Shown here piece by piece: positions 1-7,014 of a DNA stretch of 34,054 nucleotides. Location of the stretch: the NCBI GenBank assembly GCA_020723505.1, contig DYIT01000029.1, positions 9,640-43,693 on the forward strand, read 5' to 3'. The notes beneath the pieces were generated by a model. It worked only from the letters and a program-made list of their open reading frames with translations, was not told the DNA's origin and did no database searches. Positions within the stretch are counted from its first letter, which is position 1, and each line of letters starts with the position of its first letter. Both the position numbers and the translations under genes were made by a program. This DNA is from Candidatus Kuenenia stuttgartensis (lineage in GTDB: Bacteria; Planctomycetota; JAKEIC01; DYIT01).

Positions 1-9
1 CTCCCCGAA

Positions 10-31
10 GCCATGCACGGAACGGCATGGC
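10..31. repeat. Short hairpin downstream of the beta-helix gene
   Basis: GCCATGC (10-16) and GCATGGC (25-31) form a perfect 7-bp stem with an 8-base loop, about 45 bases past the stop of the leftward beta-helix gene. No T-run follows on the minus strand, so this is at best a weak, non-canonical end-of-operon structure. I see nothing else in bases 1-73. Confidence 0.3.
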
Positions 32-73
32 CCATATCATCCGCGGCCCCGGCTGCGCCGGCGCCGTCCAACG

Positions 74-1189
74 TCAATCCGCCCCCTTCTTGCCGCCTTC
101 GCCGGCATCCTCTTTCTTCGCGGGAAGAAGCCTGAGCACGCCCTTCTCCTCGAGGACCTTGAGCACGTCATCCTTCGTCGATTCGGTCTCTTCGACGCAC
201 GACGACTCGTCCTTCTGCCCCCTGAAGCTGTCGTTCGCCCACAGCCCTTTCCCCTCGCCGGACTTGTCCCGGTTCCCGGCTATGAAGTTGCCCCTGAAAA
301 CGGGCTTCGAATGCACGATGGCGCCCACGGAGCCGCCCCTTTCGCCGTCGGCCGCATTGCCGCTCATGATGTTCCCGGTGAAGACCGGATTGGACAGGTT
401 GAAGCAGGATACCGCGCCACCGTTGCCCTCGGACCTGTTGTCGCAGATGTAGCAGTGCGAAACCGTCGGGGACGACTTGAACAGGCAGTGGATGGCTCCT
501 CCCCATTTGGCCGTATTGCGAATGAAGACGCAGCATGATATCGAGGGCGAGGAATCGAAGGCGCACTGCAGCGCCCCGGCGTCCTCCCCGGCCTTGTTGT
601 CCGCGAACAGGCAGCCGGAGATGGATGGGTTCGCGAATCCCCAGCACATCACGGCACCGGCCCAGAAGGCCGAGTTGCGCTCGAACCTGCACGCCTTAAT
701 CTCGACTTTGCCGGCCTTGCAGATGAAAAGAGCGCCGCCGCAGAGGAGGCTGTTCTCGTTCTTCTCGCCGGCCTTCGCGAATCCGGCGAGCGCCATGTCC
801 TTGTCGAACACCGCCATCCTGCCGCGGCCTTGGGTGAACGAGCAGCGTTCAAGGACGGAGCCCTCCGCGCCGGGGCCGGTGAGGCACACGTTCCCCCAGC
901 CCGCGGCCTCGTCCTTCGCGGTGAAAGTGACGGGCTTGCCTTCGGCGCCCCTCGCTTCCAGGACGCCGGCGCAGAGAATCCCGGCCCCCGCAGCGAACCG
1001 CATCGTGACCCCGGCCCTGATTTGAAGCCTGGATCCGGCCTTTATCTCGAGATCGAAATCGAAGGTCCGGTCCGAGTCGATGACCACGACCTCGCCGGAC
1101 GGCGGGGGATTTTTCTCCTCCGCTGCCGCGGCCGAAGCCGCGGCCATGGCGGCGGCGAAGGCAAGACTCAATGGAATCCGACGGCGCAT
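74..1189 (-). CDS. Secreted right-handed beta-helix repeat protein
   Basis: A protein of about 371 residues. An Arg-rich N-terminus and an alanine-rich hydrophobic stretch ending near residue 23 (AAAA/EEK) form a Sec signal peptide. The body (about residues 70-330) is built of degenerate repeats of the pattern GGA-x-x-C-x3-S-x-P-x4-C-x-F-x2-N, typical of parallel beta-helix (pectate-lyase-like) folds. The C-terminus is Lys/Glu-rich. I chose the ATG at 1189 because AGGAG lies 7 bases upstream. An in-frame ATG at 1222 overlaps the stop of the preceding flavoprotein gene (ATGA) but has no comparable Shine-Dalgarno sequence. No catalytic residues can be assigned. It is probably an extracytoplasmic binding or structural protein. 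It is the last gene of the leftward redox operon, and a functional link to those enzymes is not evident. Confidence 0.8.
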   Translation of the reverse strand: MRRRIPLSLAFAAAMAAASAAAAEEKNPPPSGEVVVIDSDRTFDFDLEIKAGSRLQIRAGVTMRFAAGAGILCAGVLEARGAEGKPVTFTAKDEAAGWGNVCLTGPGAEGSVLERCSFTQGRGRMAVFDKDMALAGFAKAGEKNENSLLCGGALFICKAGKVEIKACRFERNSAFWAGAVMCWGFANPSISGCLFADNKAGEDAGALQCAFDSSPSISCCVFIRNTAKWGGAIHCLFKSSPTVSHCYICDNRSEGNGGAVSCFNLSNPVFTGNIMSGNAADGERGGSVGAIVHSKPVFRGNFIAGNRDKSGEGKGLWANDSFRGQKDESSCVEETESTKDDVLKVLEEKGVLRLLPAKKEDAGEGGKKGAD

Positions 1190-1218
1190 CGCTCCGCTCC
1201 TGAACATCAGAGGACCGC

Positions 1219-2883
1219 TCATCTCAACGTCCCGTGGAACGTCGTGGTGAGCTGCCTCTCCCTGACCTCCGGATTGCCGTAATAGGGGAGGAGCATCGGT
1301 GCCATCCTGCCCTTGTCCAGGCCGGATTTCTCGACTTCCCGGTTGTAGTCGGCGACGTGTTTGAGCGAAAGCTTCCCGCTCTTATGGCGGCTCCGGGAGA
1401 ACGCGGCGGCTTCACGGCCTGCAATCCTTCCGAAGACGCACACGTCGAGCAGGGAATTGCCCATGAGCCTGTTCTCGCCGTGCACCCCGCCCGAGACCTC
1501 GCCCGCCGTGTACAGGCCCGGGACCGACGTCTCGCACCTCTCGTTGTATTCGAGCCCGCCGTTCTGATAGTGCAGCGTGGGGTAGATGAGCATCGGCTCC
1601 CTGGCTATGTCGATTCCGTATCTCTTGAACAGTATGTACTTGCCGGGGAACTCCTTCTTCACGAAGCCGTCCCCGAGCATCATGTCGATCATCGGCGAAT
1701 CCAGCCACACGCCGGGCTTTCCGCCCGGAGTCGGGACGCCCTTCCCGACCTCGACGCACTCGCGAATGATGGCGGCCGCCTCGATGTCGCGCGGCTCGCG
1801 CTCGTACACGAACTGCTCCCCGTCCACGTTGACGACATTGGCTCCCGCCCCCCTGAACTTCTCGGTTATCAGAAGCCCCTCGGCCTGCTCGGGGAAGACG
1901 ACCCCCGTGGGATGGTATTGGACCGTGTGAAGGAAGCAGAGCTTGACGCCCGCCCTGTAGGCCATTATCAGGCCGTCCCCGGTCGCCCCGTAGTGGTTCG
2001 TGGTCATGAAGTTCTGCATGTGCAGCCTGCCGGACCCGCCGGTTGCGATGATGACGGTCTTCGCCGCGGCGACGTGGTATTCTTCTGTCTCCATGTTGTA
2101 GAGCAGGGCCCCGGCGGCCTGGCCGTGCTCGTTGAGTATCACGTCCACTGCGGCGCTGAACTCGAGGACCCTGATGTTCGGCCTGCTCCTGGCCTCGTCG
2201 CGCAGCGTGCGCATGATTTCCGCGCCGGTTATGTCCGCCGCCATGTGCATGCGCTTCCTGCACGTGCCGCCGCCGTGCAGCGACTTGAGCCGTCCATCCT
2301 CGTGCTTCGAGAACATGGCGCCCATGTTCTCGAGCCATGACATCACCTTCGGCGCCTCGACGACCAGCGTCCGGACCAGCGACGGGACGTTCTTGAAATG
2401 CCCGCCGCCGATGACGTCGAGGTAGTGGAACCAGGGCGAGTCCTTTTCCTTGTTAGCGGCCTGTATGCCTCCCTCCGCCATCATGGTGTTCGCGTCGCCG
2501 TGCCGCAGCTTCGTGGCTATCAGCACGTCCATGCCGGCGTCAGAGGCCATAATCGCGGCCGCGGTCCCGGCTCCGCCCCCTCCGATGACGAGCACATCGG
2601 CAGTGTATTCCACCTTGCCGAGGTCGACTTTGGCCGGATCTATCCTGCTCTTCGCCTCGAGGAGGTCCACGATTTCCGGAGAGATTGCATAGCCCTTGCT
2701 CGGCCCGACCTTTATTTCCCTCTTCGACTCCTTCTTGAAGTCGGGATGGTAGTCGAGCATCTTCTTCCTGCCGTCCAGCGAGAGGGCCTTGAATTCCTTG
2801 CCGGCCTTCTTGTTCGCGATTCTCGCGGCCCTGGTGGCCTCGACCTTCTTTATGAGCTGCTTGAGTTCCTGCGGATAAGCCAT
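1219..2883 (-). CDS. Fumarate reductase/succinate dehydrogenase-family FAD subunit (TfrA-like)
   Basis: A 554-residue flavoprotein of the FrdA/SdhA/TfrA/NadB family. The dinucleotide-binding motif GGGGAG is at about residues 101-106, the AEGG loop at 136-139, QYHPTG at 322-327, and the PRD arginine near 365. LHYQNGG is at 437-443, the AGE motif at 460-462, and HGENRL with the substrate-binding arginine at 468-473. The catalytic Arg/His set for fumarate/succinate chemistry is therefore present. The position of the histidine that carries covalent FAD in FrdA/SdhA is Asn (NTMMAEGG), so FAD is probably non-covalent. Odd points are a Lys-rich N-terminal extension of about 90 residues before the FAD motif and a short C-terminal region. 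There is no Tat or Sec signal, so the protein is cytoplasmic. The ATG at 2883 is preceded by AGAGG; an upstream in-frame start (2928) lies in repeat sequence. It probably reduces fumarate or a similar enoate with electrons from the adjacent Fe-S subunits. Confidence 0.85.
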   Translation of the reverse strand: MAYPQELKQLIKKVEATRAARIANKKAGKEFKALSLDGRKKMLDYHPDFKKESKREIKVGPSKGYAISPEIVDLLEAKSRIDPAKVDLGKVEYTADVLVIGGGGAGTAAAIMASDAGMDVLIATKLRHGDANTMMAEGGIQAANKEKDSPWFHYLDVIGGGHFKNVPSLVRTLVVEAPKVMSWLENMGAMFSKHEDGRLKSLHGGGTCRKRMHMAADITGAEIMRTLRDEARSRPNIRVLEFSAAVDVILNEHGQAAGALLYNMETEEYHVAAAKTVIIATGGSGRLHMQNFMTTNHYGATGDGLIMAYRAGVKLCFLHTVQYHPTGVVFPEQAEGLLITEKFRGAGANVVNVDGEQFVYEREPRDIEAAAIIRECVEVGKGVPTPGGKPGVWLDSPMIDMMLGDGFVKKEFPGKYILFKRYGIDIAREPMLIYPTLHYQNGGLEYNERCETSVPGLYTAGEVSGGVHGENRLMGNSLLDVCVFGRIAGREAAAFSRSRHKSGKLSLKHVADYNREVEKSGLDKGRMAPMLLPYYGNPEVRERQLTTTFHGTLR

Positions 2884-2897
2884 GCTAACCTCTGATA

Positions 2898-2938
2898 TTA
2901 AATCCCAAATCCCAAATCTAAAATCCAAAATCCCAGAC
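2898..2938 (-). repeat. AATCCCAAATCCC-type intergenic repeat, copy 1
   Basis: The gap between the Fe-S subunit gene and the flavoprotein gene holds a short imperfect tandem of AAATCCC/AAATCC units, read as GGGATTTGGGATTT on the coding strand. A second tract of the same kind, in the same orientation, occurs at 33570-33608. It is transcribed as part of the operon leader of the flavoprotein gene. Its function is unknown. Confidence 0.7.
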
Positions 2939-2942
2939 GCCG

Positions 2943-3686
2943 CTAAAGGTTGTTCTTCTCCTTCGGCATCCAGTCCTCTCCGGCCATTTCCGGCTCCTGT
3001 TCGAGGGCTGTGTACAGCTTCTTGAGGCCCGCCTCGTCGACCTTCACGAGTTCGTCAAGCCCCTTGTCGTACTTGCCGGACTCGATTTCCTTGAGGCGTT
3101 TTCCGAGATGCTCCGCCCTCGGCGCGATTTTCGAGGCGTAGAGCCGCCTGGCGAGGATGGCGACGTGGTATTGCCCGATTTCAGCCATGCAGCGGGAGGC
3201 GCACAGGCCGCACATCACGCAGTCGAACGAGAGCTCCGCGACCTTGGCGACGTCGCCCCTGATTGCCGCCGCGATGTAGTCCATAACCTGTATTTCCATC
3301 GGGCAGGCCTTCGTGCATGCCCCGCAGGCCACGCACCGGTAGATTTCGGGATAGATTCTGCCGAGCACGTCCGGGGAGGGGTCCTCCTTGGCGAGGTCGT
3401 ACGCCCTGCGATGTGCCGGGTAGAACGGAATCTGGGCCAGGTGCATGTCGGGCTGAACAACGGTCTGGCACGCGAGCCCGACCTCGATTTTGTGGCTGTT
3501 CGGGAACCTGAAAACGGTCGCGCAGGCCCCGCAAATCCCGCCCCTGCATCCGCAACCGCGGATGAGCTGATATCCCGCGAACTCGAACGCCTTCTGGATG
3601 GTCAGGCTCGGCGGCACCATGTAGCGCTTGCCCATGATGTAAACCGGCACCCTTGCCAATGCCCCGCTTTCCTTTGTCTCAGCCAT
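2943..3686 (-). CDS. Fumarate reductase-type iron-sulfur subunit (FrdB/TfrB N-terminal-like)
   Basis: A 247-residue protein with an N-terminal plant-type ferredoxin domain: C47-x4-C52-x2-C55 and C73 for a [2Fe-2S] cluster, plus an extra C45. A bacterial dicluster domain follows, with C118/C121/C124/C128 and C156/C159/C162/C166. Both 4Fe-4S motifs have four cysteines, so nothing at the sequence level marks a [3Fe-4S] site as in classical FrdB. It passes electrons between the HdrB-like subunit encoded just upstream and the flavoprotein encoded downstream. A Lys/Glu-rich tail of about 60 residues follows the clusters. AAGGAG lies 12 bases before the ATG. In TfrB of methanogens this domain is fused to an HdrB domain; here the two are separate genes. 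Confidence 0.85.
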   Translation of the reverse strand: MAETKESGALARVPVYIMGKRYMVPPSLTIQKAFEFAGYQLIRGCGCRGGICGACATVFRFPNSHKIEVGLACQTVVQPDMHLAQIPFYPAHRRAYDLAKEDPSPDVLGRIYPEIYRCVACGACTKACPMEIQVMDYIAAAIRGDVAKVAELSFDCVMCGLCASRCMAEIGQYHVAILARRLYASKIAPRAEHLGKRLKEIESGKYDKGLDELVKVDEAGLKKLYTALEQEPEMAGEDWMPKEKNNL

Positions 3687-3710
3687 CGTTTTCCGTCGCT
3701 CCTTGGAAAA

Positions 3711-4616
3711 TCACATCGCCGCCGCTTCGAACAGCGGCGCGGGATTGATGAGATGCCTCTTGAACCATGTCCTGTACTCGTCCATCCCCAGGGCGAAGCC
3801 TATGATTTCGGTTATGTAAGCCGGCACGACCGCCGGCGCGCTCGTCTGCCTCATGTCGAGGTTGGCGTGGCACAGCGGGCAGGCAGTCGCGATTGCCGTT
3901 CCGCCGGAAGCCCTGGCGAGCTTTGCGATCCTGTCGACAAGCCTCACGACGATGTCCAGCCTCGAGAACGACAGGCTCGCCCCGCAGCATTCAATCTTGC
4001 CGGGCCAGTCCGGATGCGCCGCGCCCACGGCCTCCAGCGCGGCGTCCAGCCCCTGCGGATTCTCGGGGTTCCCGATTCCCATTATCCTTGGTGGGAGCGT
4101 CACGCAGCCGTAGTAGGGAAGCACGGTCATGCCTCGGAGAGGCCTTTTCAGCCCGCGACGGATGCCGGCCTGGACTTCCTCCATCCCGAAGATTTCCGAG
4201 ATATGCAGCACCCTGATTCCCTTAGGCACGCGCATGCCGATAATCCCCTCGACTTTCGCGAGGATGGCGGGATCCGTCAGCGCATGCTGCGCCTTCTTGA
4301 GCACCTTGAAGCATCCGACGCATGGGACCAGGAGGTCAAGCCCGGTCCCGGCTGCGAGACCGAGGATTCTCGCCGGAAGGGAGATGCCGAGCAGTTCGTC
4401 CGTCGTGTGGCCCGAGGACGCGCCGCAGCAGTTCCAGTCCTCGATCTCGACCAGCTCCACCCCGATGGCCGGAAGGACGGCATTCACGGATTCCCCGAAC
4501 TCCCTTGAGGAAGCCTCGAGAGAACAGCCGGGATAATAAGCCAGCTTCAAATCCGCGCGCCGCGGGGATTGACATGCCGCAGCGGTGCGCGGATTTTCAT
4601 CCTTTCCTGCTTTCAA
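3711..4616 (-). CDS. hdrB: Heterodisulfide reductase subunit B-like protein (two CCG domains)
   Basis: A 301-residue protein with two complete cysteine-rich CCG domains: C31, C63-C64, C99-x2-C102 and C171, C210-C211, C246-x2-C249. In HdrB each such set binds a non-cubane [4Fe-4S] cluster that splits the CoM-S-S-CoB disulfide. In bacteria the physiological disulfide or acceptor is usually unknown. The start is unusual: TTG at 4616, preceded by a strong AGGAGG with only 4 bases of spacing, inside the end of hdrC (20-base overlap). A second TTG at 4550 would give the shorter N-terminus typical of HdrB (MKLAYYPGC), but it lacks a Shine-Dalgarno sequence. SdhE-type anchors of SdhABE/MfrABE complexes belong to the same family and are an alternative reading. 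The adjacent hdrC and mvhD favour HdrB. Confidence 0.85.
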   Translation of the reverse strand: MKAGKDENPRTAAACQSPRRADLKLAYYPGCSLEASSREFGESVNAVLPAIGVELVEIEDWNCCGASSGHTTDELLGISLPARILGLAAGTGLDLLVPCVGCFKVLKKAQHALTDPAILAKVEGIIGMRVPKGIRVLHISEIFGMEEVQAGIRRGLKRPLRGMTVLPYYGCVTLPPRIMGIGNPENPQGLDAALEAVGAAHPDWPGKIECCGASLSFSRLDIVVRLVDRIAKLARASGGTAIATACPLCHANLDMRQTSAPAVVPAYITEIIGFALGMDEYRTWFKRHLINPAPLFEAAAM

Positions 4617-5178
4617 TCGTCCTCCTGAAGATCTCCTTGATTGCTTCCCTGCCCTTGATTCGGTGCGGAAGGATGGAGAACTTGCCCTTGAGGAACATCC
4701 TGAACCCGGACCATGCGTCCTGGAACATGTTCAGGGTTCTCAACTTGAGCCTGATTACGAAGCCGATTTCATGAAGCCTGCCGTAGTTCCTGAATCCGCC
4801 AAGGAACGATTTGTGGAACTTGCGGAGAAGCGGCTCCCTCGTCTCGACGCCTTCCTTCATGGACTTTATCCTCAGGGAATCGATGAGTGCGGCGATTTCG
4901 ATTCCGTTCGGGCACCTCGTGACGCAGGTCTCGCATGCCGAGCATATCTGGATTGAGATCGAGGAGAGCGCCTCGTCCCTGAGACCGAGCTGCACAAGCC
5001 GCACAATCCGGTTCGGCGGGTAGTCCATCGCCCAGGACATGGGGCATCCGAGAGTGCACGTCAGGCACTGGTAGCACAGGCCGAAGTCGGTGCGCGCCGA
5101 GTTCTTCATCTCCCCGGCGAACCCCGGGTCAGCGGCCATCCTCTTCCCTTCGATATCGTATGTCCGGCAACCGTCCAC
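4597..5178 (-). CDS. hdrC: Heterodisulfide reductase subunit C-like ferredoxin protein
   Basis: A 193-residue protein with two 4Fe-4S motifs in the HdrC arrangement, C35/C38/C41/C45 and C79/C82/C85/C89, each ending in a CP or TRCP context. A basic helical C-terminal region (GKFSILPHRIKG) follows, typical of HdrC proteins of anaerobic bacteria. It should relay electrons between an electron-input subunit (HdrA in known complexes) and the HdrB catalytic module. The start is GTG at 5178 with AAGGAG 5 bases upstream. It overlaps hdrB by 20 bases, suggesting translational coupling and a stable HdrBC pair. Soluble; no membrane segments seen. Confidence 0.85.
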   Translation of the reverse strand: MDGCRTYDIEGKRMAADPGFAGEMKNSARTDFGLCYQCLTCTLGCPMSWAMDYPPNRIVRLVQLGLRDEALSSISIQICSACETCVTRCPNGIEIAALIDSLRIKSMKEGVETREPLLRKFHKSFLGGFRNYGRLHEIGFVIRLKLRTLNMFQDAWSGFRMFLKGKFSILPHRIKGREAIKEIFRRTIESRKG

Positions 5179-5189
5179 TTCGTCTCCTT

Positions 5190-5245
5190 ATAACCCGGAC
5201 CAGTATGTTTCTCATCCCACCCGGGTTCCGGATCGTCCGGGTTAT
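5190..5245. repeat. Dispersed palindromic repeat, copy 1 (ATAACCCGGAC arms)
   Basis: Perfect 11-bp inverted arms ATAACCCGGAC (5190-5200) and GTCCGGGTTAT (5235-5245) enclose 34 bases in the gap before hdrC. The right half closely matches the right half of a second element at 29074-29132: 20 of 22 positions, from GGTTCCGG through GTCCGGGTTAT. The pair looks like a mobile or REP-like intergenic palindrome family. Confidence 0.75.
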
Positions 5246-5247
5246 TT

Positions 5248-5264
5248 CACGCGCTTCGCGCGTG
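5248..5264. repeat. Compact hairpin CACGCGC-TTC-GCGCGTG
   Basis: A perfect 7-bp stem with a 3-base loop, immediately next to the larger palindrome at 5190-5245. Together they fill much of the 128-base gap between the FrhB-like gene and hdrC. No T-run follows, so an RNA-processing or stability role is as likely as termination. Confidence 0.6.
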
Positions 5265-5306
5265 CCTTCCCGACTACTGCCAAATCCTACAGGAATCCTT
5301 CGATTA

Positions 5307-6413
5307 TTAATTGCCGAAAGCCTCGAGTTCGTCCTCGCGGAAGGTCTTGAACGGTATTTCGTGATCCATGCTCAGGCCCGGCTTGTAGCCGAACAGCGCC
5401 TGCACGGAGTCTCCCACGGCGGAGAAGAGCGATCCTACGTCAATCCCGGAGGGGCATGCCTGCGTGCACATCCCGCAATTGACGCAGGACGCGGCCATGT
5501 GGTTCATGCGCGTGAGGTGGAACAGCAGGGTGTCCGCGGGCAGCCTCAGCGCGCTCCTGGATTTGGCCCTGTTGAGGAACTTGTCGCCCTCGGTGTCGAA
5601 CGTCGGGGAGTCGAAGAAGCACTCCCTGCAGTAGCAGACCGGGCAGACCCTCCTGCAGTTCTGGCACCTTATGCACTTCGAGAAGTATGCGGCGAGGCCC
5701 GAGGGACCTTTCGCGGCGGCGAGCACCGCGGCGAAACGCTTCTTCCTCTCCTCATTCCTCGATGCCGTCGCGCGCGCCGCGGCTTCCTCGAGTCCGGCCG
5801 GGAGCGCGACGGACGGCATGCCCAGCGATTCCAGGAATTTCGCGCCTTTTTCCGTCGCCGCCTCGACGGGGACGCCTCCGGATCCGGCTCCGAAGAGCCG
5901 GATTTTGAGGTCCGCATGCTGCGGTACGGGGTAGGGGCAGACCGCGCAGGCCGCGCGAAGCCCGGACGTCCCGGCGGACATCCGTTCGGCGAGTTCCGCG
6001 TCCGGATCCTTGATGGCGCCCTTGAATTCCCGGAGGTCGCGGGTGCCGGGGCAGTCGAATCCGATTATTATGACGCTCTCCAGCGAGGCCTGCTTCAGCT
6101 TGGCGAGCTCGACGAGGGCCCGGGATTCGCATGGCCTCAGGAACGCGGCGATGGGGGCGTTCGGCGGCTTCACGCCCGTGATTTCAGAGACCAGCCCGCC
6201 GGCGTTGACCGGCATCAGCGGATGGAAGGGCGAGGCGCCCGCAAGGCCGGACGGGTCCGACACCAGCGCGTGGGGGGCGTTCAGCCCGTCGGCGGAGACC
6301 TTTTGGACGAGAACGGCGCCCGCGGCTTTCTTCTCGAGAATCAGTGCGGCGAGCGCGGCGGCCGCGGCGGCTGCCCTGCCCTTTCCGGCGTCAAGAATCC
6401 CGCATCGGGTCAT
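5307..6413 (-). CDS. FrhB/FdhB-like iron-sulfur flavoprotein (F420 hydrogenase/formate dehydrogenase beta family)
   Basis: A protein of about 368 residues. The N-terminal two thirds match the coenzyme F420 hydrogenase/dehydrogenase beta-subunit family, with the RPCESRALVELAKL segment at about residues 93-106. Two ferredoxin motifs follow: C247/C250/C253/C257, with further Cys at 260, 262 and 265, and C310/C313/C316/C320. Extra cysteines at 156 and 159 may hold another cluster. Family members are electron-transfer flavoproteins that oxidise or reduce F420, NAD(P)H or ferredoxin, or couple formate dehydrogenase to Hdr. The substrate here cannot be read from sequence. The ATG at 6413 has GAGGAA about 8 bases upstream; an in-frame TTG at 6452 is possible but weaker. 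It lies between mvhD and hdrC, the position of an electron-input module. Confidence 0.75.
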   Translation of the reverse strand: MTRCGILDAGKGRAAAAAAALAALILEKKAAGAVLVQKVSADGLNAPHALVSDPSGLAGASPFHPLMPVNAGGLVSEITGVKPPNAPIAAFLRPCESRALVELAKLKQASLESVIIIGFDCPGTRDLREFKGAIKDPDAELAERMSAGTSGLRAACAVCPYPVPQHADLKIRLFGAGSGGVPVEAATEKGAKFLESLGMPSVALPAGLEEAAARATASRNEERKKRFAAVLAAAKGPSGLAAYFSKCIRCQNCRRVCPVCYCRECFFDSPTFDTEGDKFLNRAKSRSALRLPADTLLFHLTRMNHMAASCVNCGMCTQACPSGIDVGSLFSAVGDSVQALFGYKPGLSMDHEIPFKTFREDELEAFGN

Positions 6414-6482
6414 TCTGCTGTTCCTCAGAATCCGGACTTGCCCCGGGCGCAAGACGCGCCTTCCCCCGGGGCCTGGGTCCCT

Positions 6483-6905
6483 TCAAATCCCCCATTCCCT
6501 TGCCAGCGGGGAAGGGCCCTTCTCCTTCATCTTCGCGGTGATTTCACCGGCGGTTTCCGCGAACTTCCTCCCCTCCGAGGCGCTAATCCATCTGAGCCAT
6601 ACCCTGTCTTCATCGAGCCCGAGGGTCCGGAGCACCTCGTGGAGCACCGCAATCCTGCGCCTTGCCTTGTAGTTTCCGCTGACGTAGTGGCAGTCGCCTG
6701 GATGGCAGCCTCCTATAAGGACCCCGTCCGCGCCGCGCAGGAGGGCGAGAAGGACGTAGAACGGATCCACCGATCCGGAGCACATGGTCCTTATGGGCCG
6801 GATGTTCGGCGGGTATTTCAACCGGGTCGTTCCGGCCAGATCAGCTGCCGCAGCCGTGCACCAGTTGCACAGGAATCCGACGATCCTGGGTTCGAATTCT
6901 TCCAC
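6483..6905 (-). CDS. mvhD: MvhD-type hydrogenase iron-sulfur subunit (Hdr partner)
   Basis: A 140-residue MvhD/VhuD-family protein. It has the CNWC motif (C13, C16), the MCSGSVDP motif (C42) and GCHPGDCHY (C67, C72), which hold the [2Fe-2S] cluster through which known MvhD proteins feed electrons to HdrA. The start is GTG at 6905 with AAAGG 7 bases upstream. A longer in-frame TTG start at 6968 is ruled unlikely because that TTG is the -35 box of the operon's own promoter. It is the first gene of the leftward operon. No hydrogenase large or small subunit is nearby, so the upstream donor is unclear. Confidence 0.85.
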   Translation of the reverse strand: MEEFEPRIVGFLCNWCTAAAADLAGTTRLKYPPNIRPIRTMCSGSVDPFYVLLALLRGADGVLIGGCHPGDCHYVSGNYKARRRIAVLHEVLRTLGLDEDRVWLRWISASEGRKFAETAGEITAKMKEKGPSPLAREWGI

Positions 6906-6940
6906 TTGCCGACCTTTCAGAAACTGACCGAAAGCCCATG

Positions 6941-6968
6941 AATATAGTATCTGGGAGCCCGTTTTCAA
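6941..6968 (-). promoter_or_regulatory. Sigma70-like promoter of the mvhD-hdr-frd operon
   Basis: On the minus strand TTGAAA (6963-6968, 5 of 6 consensus) and TATATT (6941-6946, 5 of 6) are separated by 16 bases. Transcription would start near 6934, leaving a leader of about 30 bases before the GTG of mvhD. Confidence 0.6.
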
Positions 6969-7014
6969 ACCAAAATGTTGCAGAACGTTTACATGGCGCA
7001 GATGGCATTTGTCC

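Noticed and set aside
2898-2938. CRISPR array or telomere-like repeat
   Set aside because: The units are 6-8 bases long without spacers and the tract is only about 40 bases, so it is a short intergenic repeat. No CRISPR array or cas gene is seen in the window.
5160-6941. Long rightward open frame (593 codons) opposite the FrhB-like and mvhD genes
   Set aside because: It is antisense to genes with clear iron-sulfur motifs, its composition is Arg/Gly/Pro-rich shadow sequence of high-GC DNA, and it matches no recognisable fold.
6483-6968. TTG start at 6968 for mvhD
   Set aside because: That TTG is the first three bases of the operon's -35 box, and the transcript would start downstream of it; GTG 6905 has a Shine-Dalgarno sequence and gives the normal family length.
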